A DNA stretch of 64,000 bases from Paenarthrobacter sp. A20 (lineage in GTDB: Bacteria; Actinomycetota; Actinomycetes; Actinomycetales; Micrococcaceae), in the NCBI RefSeq assembly GCF_024168825.1, contig NZ_JALJWH010000001.1, forward strand, positions 4,402,001-4,466,000. Reading direction: 5' to 3'. Position numbers and translations under genes: made by a program. The notes under the pieces were generated by a model, which saw only the letters and a list, made by a program, of their open reading frames with translations, ran no database searches and was not told where the DNA came from. How positions within the stretch are numbered: the stretch's first letter is position 1; every line of letters begins with the position of its first letter. Shown here piece after piece: positions 18,506 to 27,488 of the stretch.

Positions 18506-19723
18506 GTGAGTAAAGCAATCGCCTTGGGCAGCGCAGAAACATGGGACGGGCACGCCAAGGGGTCGCGCGGCTACAGCCGGGTGCTCGCCGCTTTGGCGCT
18601 TGCCGGCGTTGCCACCTTTGCACAGCTGTATTCCACCCAGGCTGTCCTGCCCCTCATGGCCAGCGACCTCAACATCACAGCAGCCGAAGCCGCCCTCAGT
18701 ATCTCCCTCGCCACCGTGGGCCTTGCCATCACTGTCCTGCCATGGTCTTTCGTGGCCGACAGGATTGGGCGGGTCCGTGCCATGGCCATAGGCATCGCGG
18801 CCGCGACGCTCCTGGGGCTGTTGGTTCCGCTGGCCCCCACTGTGCCGCTGCTGCTGGGCCTCCGAACCTTGGAGGGCATGGCCTTGGGTGGAATTCCTGC
18901 CATAGCCATCGCCTACCTCAACGAGGAAGTCACGAAAATACACACCGCGTTGGCGGCTGGAACCTACGTTGCCGGCACCACCTTGGGAGGGCTGGCGGGA
19001 CGCCTTGTGGCCGGACCCGTGGGCGAGCTCTGGGGCTGGCGGGCCGCGGCCCTGGCAGTGTCCCTGCTGGCCACTGTGTCCGCAGTCCTGTTCCTGGTCC
19101 TCGTTCCCAAGCAACGCCGCTTCAGCCCGGCCCCGGCACTGGGATTCCGCGGCGCCCTCCGGACCCTGAAGGGACACTCCAGCAACCCCAAGCTGGTGTC
19201 GTTGTACTTACAGGCTTTCCTCCTCATGGGCGGCTTCGTGGCCGTGTACAACTACCTGGGCTTTCGCTTGCATGCCGAACCCTTCGGACTTCCCGCCACG
19301 GTTGTCAGCCTCATCTTCCTTGCCTACTTGTCCGGAACCGTCAGCTCACGCTGGGCTGCGGGGCTGACCACGAGATTTGGCAGGCGCAACGTCCTGGTGG
19401 CCGGGATCGCCGTCATGTCGGCAGGCCTGGCGTTGACGTTGGTGGAGAACCTGGCAGCCACCCTGGCCGGGCTTGTCATCTTCACAGGCGGCTTCTTTGC
19501 AGCCCACAGCGTGGGATCTGGCTGGACCGGAGCAATCGCTACTACTGGCCGCGCGCAGGCAGCGTCCCTGTACAACCTGTCCTACTACCTGGGTTCGAGC
19601 CTTATTGGATGGGCCGGCGGTTTGGCCTTCCAGGCGTTTGGCTGGCCTGCGTTGGCTTTGAGCGTCATCGCCCTCTCATGCACGACGGCGGCCGTCACCT
19701 TGATAGTGCACCGGAGGCCCTAA
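18506..19723 (+). CDS. MFS transporter
   Basis: 405-residue major facilitator with about 12 hydrophobic segments. LYSTQAVLPLMASDLNIT in the first helix region and the loop 2-3 segment SFVADRIGRVRAM are typical of the YnfM-type drug/arabinose efflux branch. GTG start. It is divergent from the LysR gene, so it is probably its target. Substrate unknown. Confidence 0.88.
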   Translation: MSKAIALGSAETWDGHAKGSRGYSRVLAALALAGVATFAQLYSTQAVLPLMASDLNITAAEAALSISLATVGLAITVLPWSFVADRIGRVRAMAIGIAAATLLGLLVPLAPTVPLLLGLRTLEGMALGGIPAIAIAYLNEEVTKIHTALAAGTYVAGTTLGGLAGRLVAGPVGELWGWRAAALAVSLLATVSAVLFLVLVPKQRRFSPAPALGFRGALRTLKGHSSNPKLVSLYLQAFLLMGGFVAVYNYLGFRLHAEPFGLPATVVSLIFLAYLSGTVSSRWAAGLTTRFGRRNVLVAGIAVMSAGLALTLVENLAATLAGLVIFTGGFFAAHSVGSGWTGAIATTGRAQAASLYNLSYYLGSSLIGWAGGLAFQAFGWPALALSVIALSCTTAAVTLIVHRRP

Positions 19724-19766
19724 CACCCCGGCTGATATCAACGGTCCTGCCCCTACAATCAGAGGC

Positions 19767-20408
19767 ATGACACAGGTCACGAAACCCCGCGAACTGTCGT
19801 CACCGGAGCGTTTGCAGGCGTTTACGGATGCCGTGGTGGCGATTGCTTTGACGTTGTTGATCCTTCCGCTGATGGATAGCGTGGGTGAGTTGGCGGACCA
19901 CGATGGCACTACGGCCCAATGGTTGGCCGAGGAGCAGTACGCCTTACTGGGCTTCGTCCTGAGCTTTGTCCTCATTGCCGTGTTCTGGGTGCACCACCAC
20001 CGACTGTTCCACAAAGTCCGGCGCATTGACTCCGGACTGTTGTGGTTGACGGTTGCTTGGATGTTCACGATCGTGCTGATGCCCGTCGCTACCTCGCTGT
20101 CCACCCAACTGCAATCCGACTGGGCCCAGCCCCTTGTCTACATCGGAACGCTTTTCGCTACCAGCCTTATGCTCCTTCTGGCGCGCGTCCACCTGCGGTC
20201 CCACCCGGATCTGCACGACATGGATGCCGCTGAAACGACGTCAGGGATCCGGGCAGGCGGCATAGTGTCCGGGCTATTCCTTGCGGCTCTTGTTGTGGCC
20301 TTAGCCGTTCCGACCGCCGGCAACTTCCCCCTGTTGCTGATGCTTCTCAGCGAGCCGCTCCAACTCCTGGCCAACCGGGGAGACCGGCGGGCCCGCCCCA
20401 AACGATAG
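19767..20408 (+). CDS. TMEM175-family (DUF1211) membrane protein, putative potassium channel
   Basis: 213 residues with six hydrophobic segments. The first helix carries RLQAFTDAVVAIALTLLILP, the equivalent of the F-S/T-D signature that lines the pore of bacterial TMEM175 proteins, followed by the conserved FWVHHHRLFHKV region. Bacterial homologues form weakly selective potassium channels. Transcribed with the preceding MFS gene direction, 43 bp after its stop. Confidence 0.82.
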   Translation: MTQVTKPRELSSPERLQAFTDAVVAIALTLLILPLMDSVGELADHDGTTAQWLAEEQYALLGFVLSFVLIAVFWVHHHRLFHKVRRIDSGLLWLTVAWMFTIVLMPVATSLSTQLQSDWAQPLVYIGTLFATSLMLLLARVHLRSHPDLHDMDAAETTSGIRAGGIVSGLFLAALVVALAVPTAGNFPLLLMLLSEPLQLLANRGDRRARPKR

Positions 20409-20462
20409 TCACCTGAAGAATTCACCGATTAGGATGGATGAAAGGCAATTTCAGGAGGATCC

Positions 20463-20969
20463 GTGAGCAACCCCACGAAGAATGTTCGGTCAAGCACCGG
20501 CAGCGCAGAGCCGCTGGACGCGATCGACGAACGAATCCTCGCAGCGTTGGTGGACGACGCCCGTATCTCCAACAAGCAGTTGGCGGAGCTGGTCGGTATC
20601 GCCCCTTCCACGGCCCTGATGCGGACCAGGGCGCTCTCCGAACGGGGAATCATCGAAGGCTTTGAAGCCGTCTTGAGCCTGCCGGCCATCGGCCGTTCGG
20701 TACAGGCCCTCATCGCCGTTCGCCTTCGCGCCCACGACCGCGACCAAATCGACCGCTTTACTGCCCGCGTCCCTAAACTCCCGGCGGTCATCTCCACCTT
20801 CCACACCACCGGTTCCGTGGACTACCTGCTCCATATCGCCGTCGCCAACACTGACGACCTCCGAAACTGGCTCCTCGACAACCTCGCCACTGACCCCGTG
20901 GTGGGTCACACGGAAACCACCATGGTTTTCCAGCACATACCCGGCAACCGTGGACCGCTGCCCGAATAG
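20463..20969 (+). CDS. Lrp/AsnC family transcriptional regulator
   Basis: 168 residues: N-terminal helix-turn-helix (LDAIDERILAALVDDARISNKQLAELVGI) and C-terminal RAM domain (about residues 75-160). The GTG start at 20463 follows AGGAGG. The ligand is probably an amino acid. It lies convergent to an MFS gene and is a paralogue of the regulator at 22369. Confidence 0.92.
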   Translation: MSNPTKNVRSSTGSAEPLDAIDERILAALVDDARISNKQLAELVGIAPSTALMRTRALSERGIIEGFEAVLSLPAIGRSVQALIAVRLRAHDRDQIDRFTARVPKLPAVISTFHTTGSVDYLLHIAVANTDDLRNWLLDNLATDPVVGHTETTMVFQHIPGNRGPLPE

Positions 20970-20978
20970 GGCCGGGAA

Positions 20979-22214
20979 TCAGGAACGCACTACGCGTCGA
21001 AACGAGACGGCCGCAAGGACCATCGCCGCCACGCCGCACAGAACCGTGAAACCCACGACGGCGGCCTGCAGACCGAGCGCCGAGACAGCCAGTCCCAGCC
21101 CGATCACCGGAACGGCGCTTCCCAAGTAAGTGATGACATAGACGGTGCTGATGACCTGCGCGTGGCGCGCAGCCTCAACCTTGCCGGCAACTTCATTGAA
21201 GACCTGCCGGAACGCAATGCCCTGTCCCACGCCTGCGGTGATGCTGGCTGCCACCAGCAGCCATGGGCTTGACCATGCGGCCGCTGCTCCGATGAGAACC
21301 ACGGAGGAGCCCAGAACCACCAAGGCCAGGGGAACAACAAAGCGTCCGCGCGTACCCAGCAGCTGGCTCAGCGCGGAAGCACCCAAAGTGACCCCTGCAA
21401 GCAAGCCAATGAGGGGCCTCGAATCAGCCTGCACCACGCTGGCGAAGTAGCCCGGCGCCAAGGAAAGGCAGAAGCCGAAGACGGCGAAGCTGAGGAATCC
21501 CGTGGCCGCTGCCATCCAGAATGCTCCGCGGGCGTCACGCGAGATGGACGGCCTCCGCGGAGCGAGGACTTTCAGGGGCTTCGGTCCTCCCGCGGGTGCA
21601 ATGGCTGGCCGCGCCTTCAAAAGCCACAAGGGAACCAGCGCTGCAAGCAACACTGCCGAGTGAACGTAGTAGGGAGTTCGCGTCGAGTCCGGCAGGAGTG
21701 ATAAGAGGCCGCCGATTGCGGGACCGGCGGCCACGCCTCCGGCAGAGGACAGAAGGGTAAAGCGGGAGGCCCAGTCGGGCCGCTGGGGCAGCAATTCACG
21801 CAGGGCTGCGGCGCTGGCTCCTGTCGCAAGTCCAACTGCTGCTCCTTGGAAAGCCCGGCCCAAGGACAATGACACCAAGGTGTCCGCGTTGGCGAAAATC
21901 ACTCCGCCCACCAAGCCAACCAAGACAGCCAGCACCAGCGCCGCACGGCGTCCGATGTGGTCCGACCAGTGGCCCGCCACCATGAGGACGCCTACCAAGG
22001 CAAGGACGTAGCTTGAGAAGGCCACCGTCACGTCAAGCGAGGACAGGCCAAGCCTGGCCTGGAGCAGGGGGTACAAGGGTGTGGCCAGGTTGGCGCCAAC
22101 CAGGAGCGTAAAGATCACAACCCCCGTCAGGACCAGCCGGGCAGTGGTGGAGGCATCCCATCCCCAGCGTTCGGCGGTGGCCGGACGCATGCGGAGTTCG
22201 CTCAAGACAGTCAT
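20979..22214 (-). CDS. MFS transporter, drug/amino-acid efflux type
   Basis: Major facilitator with 12 predicted membrane helices; the loop 2-3 motif is GHWSDHIGRRAALVLAVL. I start at the ATG ending at 22214, which has GAAGG 8 nt upstream, giving 411 residues; the longer frame to 22325 adds a segment lying in the promoter region. It is divergent from an Lrp/AsnC regulator and flanked on its 3' side by another, suggesting control by one of them, for example in amino-acid export. Confidence 0.86.
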   Translation of the reverse strand: MTVLSELRMRPATAERWGWDASTTARLVLTGVVIFTLLVGANLATPLYPLLQARLGLSSLDVTVAFSSYVLALVGVLMVAGHWSDHIGRRAALVLAVLVGLVGGVIFANADTLVSLSLGRAFQGAAVGLATGASAAALRELLPQRPDWASRFTLLSSAGGVAAGPAIGGLLSLLPDSTRTPYYVHSAVLLAALVPLWLLKARPAIAPAGGPKPLKVLAPRRPSISRDARGAFWMAAATGFLSFAVFGFCLSLAPGYFASVVQADSRPLIGLLAGVTLGASALSQLLGTRGRFVVPLALVVLGSSVVLIGAAAAWSSPWLLVAASITAGVGQGIAFRQVFNEVAGKVEAARHAQVISTVYVITYLGSAVPVIGLGLAVSALGLQAAVVGFTVLCGVAAMVLAAVSFRRVVRS

Positions 22215-22336
22215 TTCCATGCCTTCGGGCTCGGTCGCCGGTTTCGGTTTTCCTTGTGGGAAGCGCAGTCCGGCTAAGTATTGATGGCAATAGAATGCAA
22301 TAGTGCTGAGCTCAAAGAGCTGCAAAAGTGCAAGGA

Positions 22337-22353
22337 TTGAGCAAAATACTCAA
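22337..22353. promoter_or_regulatory. Palindrome upstream of the second Lrp/AsnC gene
   Basis: TTGAG-N7-CTCAA (22337-22353) lies in the AT-rich divergent region between the MFS and Lrp/AsnC starts. Symmetry and length resemble Lrp-family operators, so autoregulation and control of the exporter are plausible. Confidence 0.4.
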
Positions 22354-22368
22354 AGTAGTAAGCGACAA

Positions 22369-22911
22369 ATGAGCTGGAGTGACCATTTGAACACCCTCGA
22401 CCCAATGGACCTGAAGATCCTGCTGGAACTCATTAGGGAACCCCGCATCCAGATCGCTGAGTTGAGCGACGCCCTGGGCATAGCCCGCAATACCGCCCAG
22501 AGCCGCGTGAAGCGCCTTCTTCGGACCGGAGTGCTGCAGGCGGCCGGCCGTGAAGTGGACCTCGAAAAGGTGGGGTACGACGTCGTTGCCTTCGTCACGA
22601 TTGAAGTCACCCACCGGGAACTCGACGGCGTCATTGGCGCCTTACGCCTGATCCCCCAAGTGCTGGAGGTCCACGAGATATCAGGGCGCGGCGATCTGTG
22701 GTGCCGGGTGGTGGCAACGGACACGCACAACCTGCAGTCGGCGTTACGCTCGGTCCTGCGCACCAAGGGTGTCATCCGGACAGAAACAGTTCTGGCCCTG
22801 CATACGCATATCCCGTACCGCACTGAGCCGCTCATCGAAAGGATGTCCGCAGCCCCAACACGCCCCAGGCAGGAGAGCCAGAGCACCGGCCCGCAGGCCC
22901 GAACGGACTAG
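22369..22911 (+). CDS. Lrp/AsnC family transcriptional regulator
   Basis: About 180 residues with an N-terminal helix-turn-helix (LDPMDLKILLELIREPRIQI, recognition helix near ARNTAQSRVKRL) and a RAM ligand domain. A charged C-terminal tail of about 25 residues is not part of the fold. I start at the ATG at 22369 just before the conserved domain; no good ribosome site precedes it, and a longer frame from 22303 would put 22 unconserved residues in front. Divergent from the MFS gene. Confidence 0.85.
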   Translation: MSWSDHLNTLDPMDLKILLELIREPRIQIAELSDALGIARNTAQSRVKRLLRTGVLQAAGREVDLEKVGYDVVAFVTIEVTHRELDGVIGALRLIPQVLEVHEISGRGDLWCRVVATDTHNLQSALRSVLRTKGVIRTETVLALHTHIPYRTEPLIERMSAAPTRPRQESQSTGPQARTD

Positions 22912-22921
22912 GATTTCAGGC

Positions 22922-23347
22922 ATGGATTGGCTCTCACACATCTCCCAGATCAACTGGTTCGCTGTACTTCTGGCTTTCGTTTCAAGCATGGTCATCGGCT
23001 TCGTCTGGTACATGCCGGCCGTCCTTGGACGCAGGTGGATGCAGGCGATCGGCAAGACCGAAGACGACCTCAAAAACATCGAAGGTGGCGCCGGCATCTG
23101 GGTTCCCATGATGGTGGCCGCGGCCCTGACCAGCATTCTCCTGGCTGTCCTTATCAGCGCGCTGGAGCTCAACACTTTCTGGGCCGGCGGTTTCTTCGCG
23201 CTGATCGCGGCCTTGGTATTCCGCGCCGGCGGCCATGTCATTCACAACGGCTTCGCCGGGCGCCCCGCCGCTGTGACAGTGATCAATTCCGGCCACGACC
23301 TCGTGGCCATGACCGTTGCGGGCGCCATCATCGGAGCCATGCAGTAG
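22922..23347 (+). CDS. DUF1761 family membrane protein
   Basis: 141 residues with four hydrophobic segments, starting at the ATG at 22922, 10 bp after the regulator stop. The pattern NWFAVLLAFVSSMVIGFVWYMP, then LGRRWMQAIGK, is typical of DUF1761 proteins, whose function is unknown. Confidence 0.85.
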   Translation: MDWLSHISQINWFAVLLAFVSSMVIGFVWYMPAVLGRRWMQAIGKTEDDLKNIEGGAGIWVPMMVAAALTSILLAVLISALELNTFWAGGFFALIAALVFRAGGHVIHNGFAGRPAAVTVINSGHDLVAMTVAGAIIGAMQ

Positions 23348-23357
23348 CGTTCACCCA

Positions 23358-24353
23358 GTGACCATCATCGATAACGCCGTATATGTAGACGGCGTCCGCA
23401 CCGCCACCCCGCACAGCCTCGAGCAAACGTTCGAAACACTGGCCGAACATGGTGGCATGGCCTGGATCGGCCTGTATCGGCCCACGAAGGACGAGATGGC
23501 CGCCGTCGCCCAGGAATTCGACCTCCACGAGCTTGCCGTTGAGGACGCTGTTTCTGCACACCAGCGGCCCAAGCTCGAACGGTACGACCACAACCTGTTC
23601 ACTGTTCTCCGCCCAGCCAGATACCTCGATGAAACCGAGACTGTGGAGTTCGGCGAGTTGCACGTCTTCACCGGACCAAATTTTGTGGTGACCATCCGGC
23701 ACGCTGAAACCGGTGGAGTCGCCCGGGTCCGCCACCGGCTGGAGACGCGTCCGGATCTGCTCTGCCATGGACCTGAAGCCGTGCTCTACGCCCTCCTGGA
23801 CCAGGTAGTGGACGACTATGCGCCAGTGGTGGCGGGCCTTGAGAACGACATCGACGAAATCGAAGACCAACTCTTCAGCGGCGACAGCACCGTGTCGCGT
23901 CGGATCTACGAGCTCGCCCGTGAAGTGATCCAGTTCCAGCGGGCCATCCAGCCGCTTCCGGACATGATGGCGCTGCTGGAAAAGGGCTTCGAAAAGTATG
24001 GCGTGGATATCGAGTTGCAGCGTTCCCTTCGCGACGTCGAGGATCACGTTCAGCGCGTCATCTCACGGGTGAACTCGTTCAGGGATCTGTTGCAGAACGC
24101 CCTCACATTGGATGGCACGCTGACCGCGAACCGGCAGAACGAGGCCAGTGCTGCGCAGAACGAACAGGTCAAGAAGATCTCCTCCTGGGCTGCCATCCTC
24201 TTTGCGCCGTCGTTTGTGGCAGGCGTGTACGGCATGAACTTCGACCATATGCCCGAGCTGCATTGGGACTTCGGCTATCCCTTGGCGGTGGGACTCATGG
24301 TCGGCGCCGCACTGCTGATGTATGCCATCTTCAAACGCAAAGGGTGGCTGTGA
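23358..24353 (+). CDS. corA: CorA-type magnesium/divalent-cation channel
   Basis: About 331 residues; a large N-terminal cytoplasmic domain and two C-terminal membrane helices. The selectivity signature YGMNF is present between them, in GVYGMNFDHMPEL. A GTG at 23358 begins the conserved part; the upstream extension to 23316 overlaps the DUF1761 gene and is unlikely. The stop overlaps the zapE start (GTGA), so the two are translationally coupled. Confidence 0.93.
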   Translation: MTIIDNAVYVDGVRTATPHSLEQTFETLAEHGGMAWIGLYRPTKDEMAAVAQEFDLHELAVEDAVSAHQRPKLERYDHNLFTVLRPARYLDETETVEFGELHVFTGPNFVVTIRHAETGGVARVRHRLETRPDLLCHGPEAVLYALLDQVVDDYAPVVAGLENDIDEIEDQLFSGDSTVSRRIYELAREVIQFQRAIQPLPDMMALLEKGFEKYGVDIELQRSLRDVEDHVQRVISRVNSFRDLLQNALTLDGTLTANRQNEASAAQNEQVKKISSWAAILFAPSFVAGVYGMNFDHMPELHWDFGYPLAVGLMVGAALLMYAIFKRKGWL

Positions 24354-25501
24354 CGCCTCTCTTGAGGCCTGCTCCGCGTACGGCGCGGGACATTGCCGGG
24401 ACTTTGGTGGCCGGCATGGAGCACGACGCCGGGCGGTCGGGTTTCGAGCTTGAGCCCAGCCAGCGGAAAGCAGCTGAGCTCTTGGCGGCTTTCGCCGCCC
24501 AAGTGACCGGCCGGCGTCGTGCGCTCTCAAGGAGGACGCCGCGAAGCCTCTACCTCCACGGGCCGGTGGGCCGCGGAAAGACCTGGCTGATGGATAGCTT
24601 CTACGGACGGCTGGAGGCACGGAAGAGGCGTGTCCATTTCCACGACTTCTTCCGCAAGCTCCACTCCGGGACACACGGCTTCGAGCCCGGCAACGGAACG
24701 GCCATCCAGCAGTCGGTGGACTCCCTGCTGGATGACATCGATGTGCTCTTTTTCGATGAGTTCCACGTCCATGACGTCGGCGATGGCATGTTCATTGCCC
24801 GGTTGTTACGGGCCGCAGCCCAGCGCCGGATCCCCTTGGTGGTGACCTCGAACTACGCCCCGGACGACCTCCTGCCCAATCCCCTCTGGCATGACCACTT
24901 CGTACCCACCATTGAAGCCATCAAGGAGATGATGGACGTCGTGGAGATCAATGGTGCCTCGGATTTCCGCCGCTTTCCTACTCCCGGAACCGGTCCGGCC
25001 ACAGGATTTGAGGCTTTTCGCGCCGGACGCATCATCTCCCCCGGCACACCAACGCAGTTGGGGCGCCTTGGCCTCTTCCGGCCCCAGCCCTCACAGAGCC
25101 GGATCGTGAGCCCCACCACGCAGCCATTGCTTGTCAAAAACTCAGACGCCGACTTGCTCTGGGTCGGTTTTGAGGAGCTTTGCGGCGGGCTGACGTCAAC
25201 ATCGGACTTCCTGGTTTTGGCCGATACCTATAGGACGTGGGTCATTGACGACGTTCCTTCGCCGGAAGATGGTGATTCGGCATCCGCACCGGCATGGCAG
25301 CGGTTCAGCAATGTGGTGGATGTGCTCCACGACCAGGACATCACGCTGTTTCTGGTCGGGGCGGGGCCTTTGAACTGGGATATCGATGTCCCGGGCAGTG
25401 TCCTGCCCGTTGATTTGGCGCGTATTGCCAGCCGTTTGTCCCTTCTGGGACGTTCAGACCCGGACGATGCTGTGTCAATGGAAGAGGCCGCCGGAAGCTG
25501 A
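24350..25501 (+). CDS. zapE: Cell division protein ZapE (AFG1-like ATPase)
   Basis: P-loop ATPase of the AFG1/ZapE family, 383 residues from the GTG at 24350, which overlaps the corA stop. Walker A HGPVGRGKTW, Walker B DVLFFDEFHVHDVGDGM and sensor region PLVVTSNYAPDDL are visible. In E. coli ZapE acts on the Z-ring; mitochondrial relatives act in protein quality control. The TGA stop lies in the loop of a terminator hairpin. Confidence 0.9.
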   Translation: MTPLLRPAPRTARDIAGTLVAGMEHDAGRSGFELEPSQRKAAELLAAFAAQVTGRRRALSRRTPRSLYLHGPVGRGKTWLMDSFYGRLEARKRRVHFHDFFRKLHSGTHGFEPGNGTAIQQSVDSLLDDIDVLFFDEFHVHDVGDGMFIARLLRAAAQRRIPLVVTSNYAPDDLLPNPLWHDHFVPTIEAIKEMMDVVEINGASDFRRFPTPGTGPATGFEAFRAGRIISPGTPTQLGRLGLFRPQPSQSRIVSPTTQPLLVKNSDADLLWVGFEELCGGLTSTSDFLVLADTYRTWVIDDVPSPEDGDSASAPAWQRFSNVVDVLHDQDITLFLVGAGPLNWDIDVPGSVLPVDLARIASRLSLLGRSDPDDAVSMEEAAGS

Positions 25502-25515
25502 GCTTCCGGCGGCCT
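25485..25515 (+). terminator. Terminator hairpin enclosing the zapE stop codon
   Basis: Perfect 14-bp inverted repeat AGGCCGCCGGAAGC (25485-25498) and complement (25502-25515), with a loop consisting only of the TGA stop. No strong T-run follows (CCTTGAAAA). It also separates zapE from the convergent ferritin gene. Confidence 0.65.
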
Positions 25516-25542
25516 CCTTGAAAACGTGGGCTGGGTGGATGG

Positions 25543-26073
25543 CTAGATAACGCCGCCGGCCGCAGACGGGGCACTGGCATCGTTTCCGCCATCGCCTACA
25601 GTCTCCCGGGCGACATAGTTCTCGATGTCGAAGAGGTTCTCGGCACGCTCGGTGATGTTCAGCAGCGTGGTCATGGAGGCGACCTCTTCCACCTGTTCCT
25701 TCAGGAACCAGAGCATGAACTGCTCGCCCAGGGCATCCCCCTCGGCGCGGGCGACGCGGAACATCTCCTCGATGTTCCTGGTGACTTCCTTTTCCTGTTC
25801 CAAGGCCAACGCGATGGGTTCCTTGGCGTTGGTGAAGTTGTTGCGAACCGGGGCAATACCGGGGATCTCCACGTGCACGTTTCGGTCCAGCATGTACTGA
25901 ACCATCATCATGGCGTGGTTCCGCTCCTCAAGGGATTGACGGTAGAAGTGCCGGGCCAACTGCGGCAAGTCCTCGCCGTCAAAGTACACAGCTACTGCGA
26001 TGTATTGCTGGGAGGCCGCAAACTCATTGGCGACCTGGGCGGACAACAACTCATTGAATGTCTTCTTAGCCAT
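25543..26073 (-). CDS. Ferritin
   Basis: 176-residue four-helix ferritin, an iron-storage cage subunit. Ferroxidase ligands are visible: Glu in ANEFAASQQY, ExxH in LEERNHAMMMV, Glu in the central helix and ExxQ in WFLKEQVEEV. The C-terminal 25 residues are Gly/Ala-rich. No haem-binding bacterioferritin signature is seen. No clear IdeR/DtxR box is visible upstream. Confidence 0.94.
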   Translation of the reverse strand: MAKKTFNELLSAQVANEFAASQQYIAVAVYFDGEDLPQLARHFYRQSLEERNHAMMMVQYMLDRNVHVEIPGIAPVRNNFTNAKEPIALALEQEKEVTRNIEEMFRVARAEGDALGEQFMLWFLKEQVEEVASMTTLLNITERAENLFDIENYVARETVGDGGNDASAPSAAGGVI

Positions 26074-26127
26074 GGCTCGATCCTACAGGCGGGCCATGAC
26101 ACTTTTGAGGGTGAGGTTCACCACTGC

Positions 26128-26499
26128 TCAAGGCACCAGCAGGCTGATACTTACTCCAGCCGCAGCGGCAAGGACGCTAAGCGCCATTGTGCCCAACCCA
26201 TTGATGATGGCCAGGGCCGTGCGACCACTTTGAACAAGCCGGATGGTCTCCAGGCTTGCCGTGCTGAAGGTGGTGTAGCCGCCCAGGAATCCGGTACCGA
26301 ATACCAGCAGGAGGGACTCCGGCGCTTGGCCGCGCATCACGAACCCTGCCAGTAGGCCCAGCAGCAGGGAGCCCGAAATGTTGATGGCAACGGTCCCCCA
26401 GGGAAAAGCGGTCTTGAGGCGTGCCCGGATAAGCCCGTCCACCACAAACCGAACGGCGGCACCTACCCCGCCCGCCAAGGCAAGAAGGATGACCGTCAC
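26128..26499 (-). CDS. crcB: CrcB/Fluc family fluoride channel subunit
   Basis: 123 residues with four membrane helices. The Fluc motifs GGVGAAVRFVVDG, WGTVAINISGS and GGYTTFSTASLE are all present; the last carries the Phe/Ser/Thr residues that line the fluoride pathway. Its ATG overlaps the stop of a second crcB by 4 bp. Such adjacent pairs in Gram-positive bacteria can form a heterodimeric channel. Confidence 0.94.
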   Translation of the reverse strand: MTVILLALAGGVGAAVRFVVDGLIRARLKTAFPWGTVAINISGSLLLGLLAGFVMRGQAPESLLLVFGTGFLGGYTTFSTASLETIRLVQSGRTALAIINGLGTMALSVLAAAAGVSISLLVP

Positions 26500-26936
26500 G
26501 ATTGGCGTCCAGTTGCGCGCTGGTGATGGCGGGCCCCCAGCCAGATACCCGCAAGGGTGGCAACAGCGCCGCCCACCAGGCTCGCTGCCAGATAACCCGC
26601 AGCTGCAGGAGCCGCTCCAGCGCTGAACAGGTGCACCGCATCCAATGCCAGCGTGCTGTAGGTGGTATACGCGCCAAGGAACCCCGTACCCAGCCCGAGC
26701 CGCAGGACCCGGCGATTGCCGGCGTCGGGACCCCTGCGGGAGAGGCCCTCAAGCAAAGCGCCCAGCGCCAAGGCGCCGGAAAGATTGATGACCAAGGTGG
26801 GAAGTGGCCATGCACCTGGCGCCGGGATGGCAAGTCCCAGACCATACCGTGCCAGAGCGCCCAGCACACCACCGGCCGCAACAATACCGATAAATCCCCA
26901 GTGAAGGTGGACGGGGCGTTTGTCCTCAGTCGTCAT
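26496..26936 (-). CDS. crcB: CrcB/Fluc family fluoride channel subunit (second copy)
   Basis: 146 residues from the ATG ending at 26936, which lies within the end of the UspA gene. Motifs GGVLGALARYGLG, PTLVINLSGA and GAYTTYSTLALD mark it as a Fluc subunit. It is clearly diverged from its downstream partner, so a heterodimer is more likely than a recent duplicate. I see no fluoride riboswitch upstream of the operon. Confidence 0.92.
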   Translation of the reverse strand: MTTEDKRPVHLHWGFIGIVAAGGVLGALARYGLGLAIPAPGAWPLPTLVINLSGALALGALLEGLSRRGPDAGNRRVLRLGLGTGFLGAYTTYSTLALDAVHLFSAGAAPAAAGYLAASLVGGAVATLAGIWLGARHHQRATGRQS

Positions 26937-27447
26937 CGTCGGTGTGGACCCGGGGATTGACGGGAACAACGAGTACCGGCAGTCCTTGGCGATGGGACAG
27001 GTGGCGGGCGACGGAACCGGCCGTCAGTTCCTTCAGGGCGGCTGTCAGTTTGTGCTCCCGCGTGCCCACCACGATCATTGATGCGCCTTCAGCTTCGGCT
27101 TCCCGGGCCAAGGCACGGGCCGGTTCCCCTGCCAATGGGACCATCGACCATTCGACGCCGGTGCCGTCCAGTTGCGCGGCGATGGCCTGTCTCAGCGATT
27201 CGGGGATTTCGTAAGAATCGTCGTCAACGCCGTCCGGATCGATCGGCGCCGCGGGACCTCCTGTACTGCCGTCCACGGGGTACACCGTAACGTCGGCATA
27301 CGCGCACACCAGTGGCAGCCCGGCACTGGCGGCCACCTGGACTGCTTGCGCAAGAACCACGGGGGGCTGCCCCGGCATGACACCTACCAGGATGGGGCCG
27401 GACATGCCGTTGGCGGCCTCAGAACGCGGAGCGGGGGTCTCTGTCAC
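26926..27447 (-). CDS. Universal stress protein (UspA) family
   Basis: 173 residues, one Usp domain. The ATP-binding pattern G-x2-G-x9-G(S/T) is represented in loose form by the segment from VVGTREHKL to TAGSVARHLS, ending LPVLVVPV. An acidic stretch ends the protein (DDDD). It is the first gene of an operon with the two crcB genes and overlaps the next start by 11 bp. The GTG at 27447 lacks a clear ribosome site; Met15 is an alternative. Confidence 0.88.
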   Translation of the reverse strand: MTETPAPRSEAANGMSGPILVGVMPGQPPVVLAQAVQVAASAGLPLVCAYADVTVYPVDGSTGGPAAPIDPDGVDDDSYEIPESLRQAIAAQLDGTGVEWSMVPLAGEPARALAREAEAEGASMIVVGTREHKLTAALKELTAGSVARHLSHRQGLPVLVVPVNPRVHTDDDD

Positions 27448-27488
27448 AGGGCTAGTCTACGACGCGGGCAGGTGGCGCAAGCTTGTTC

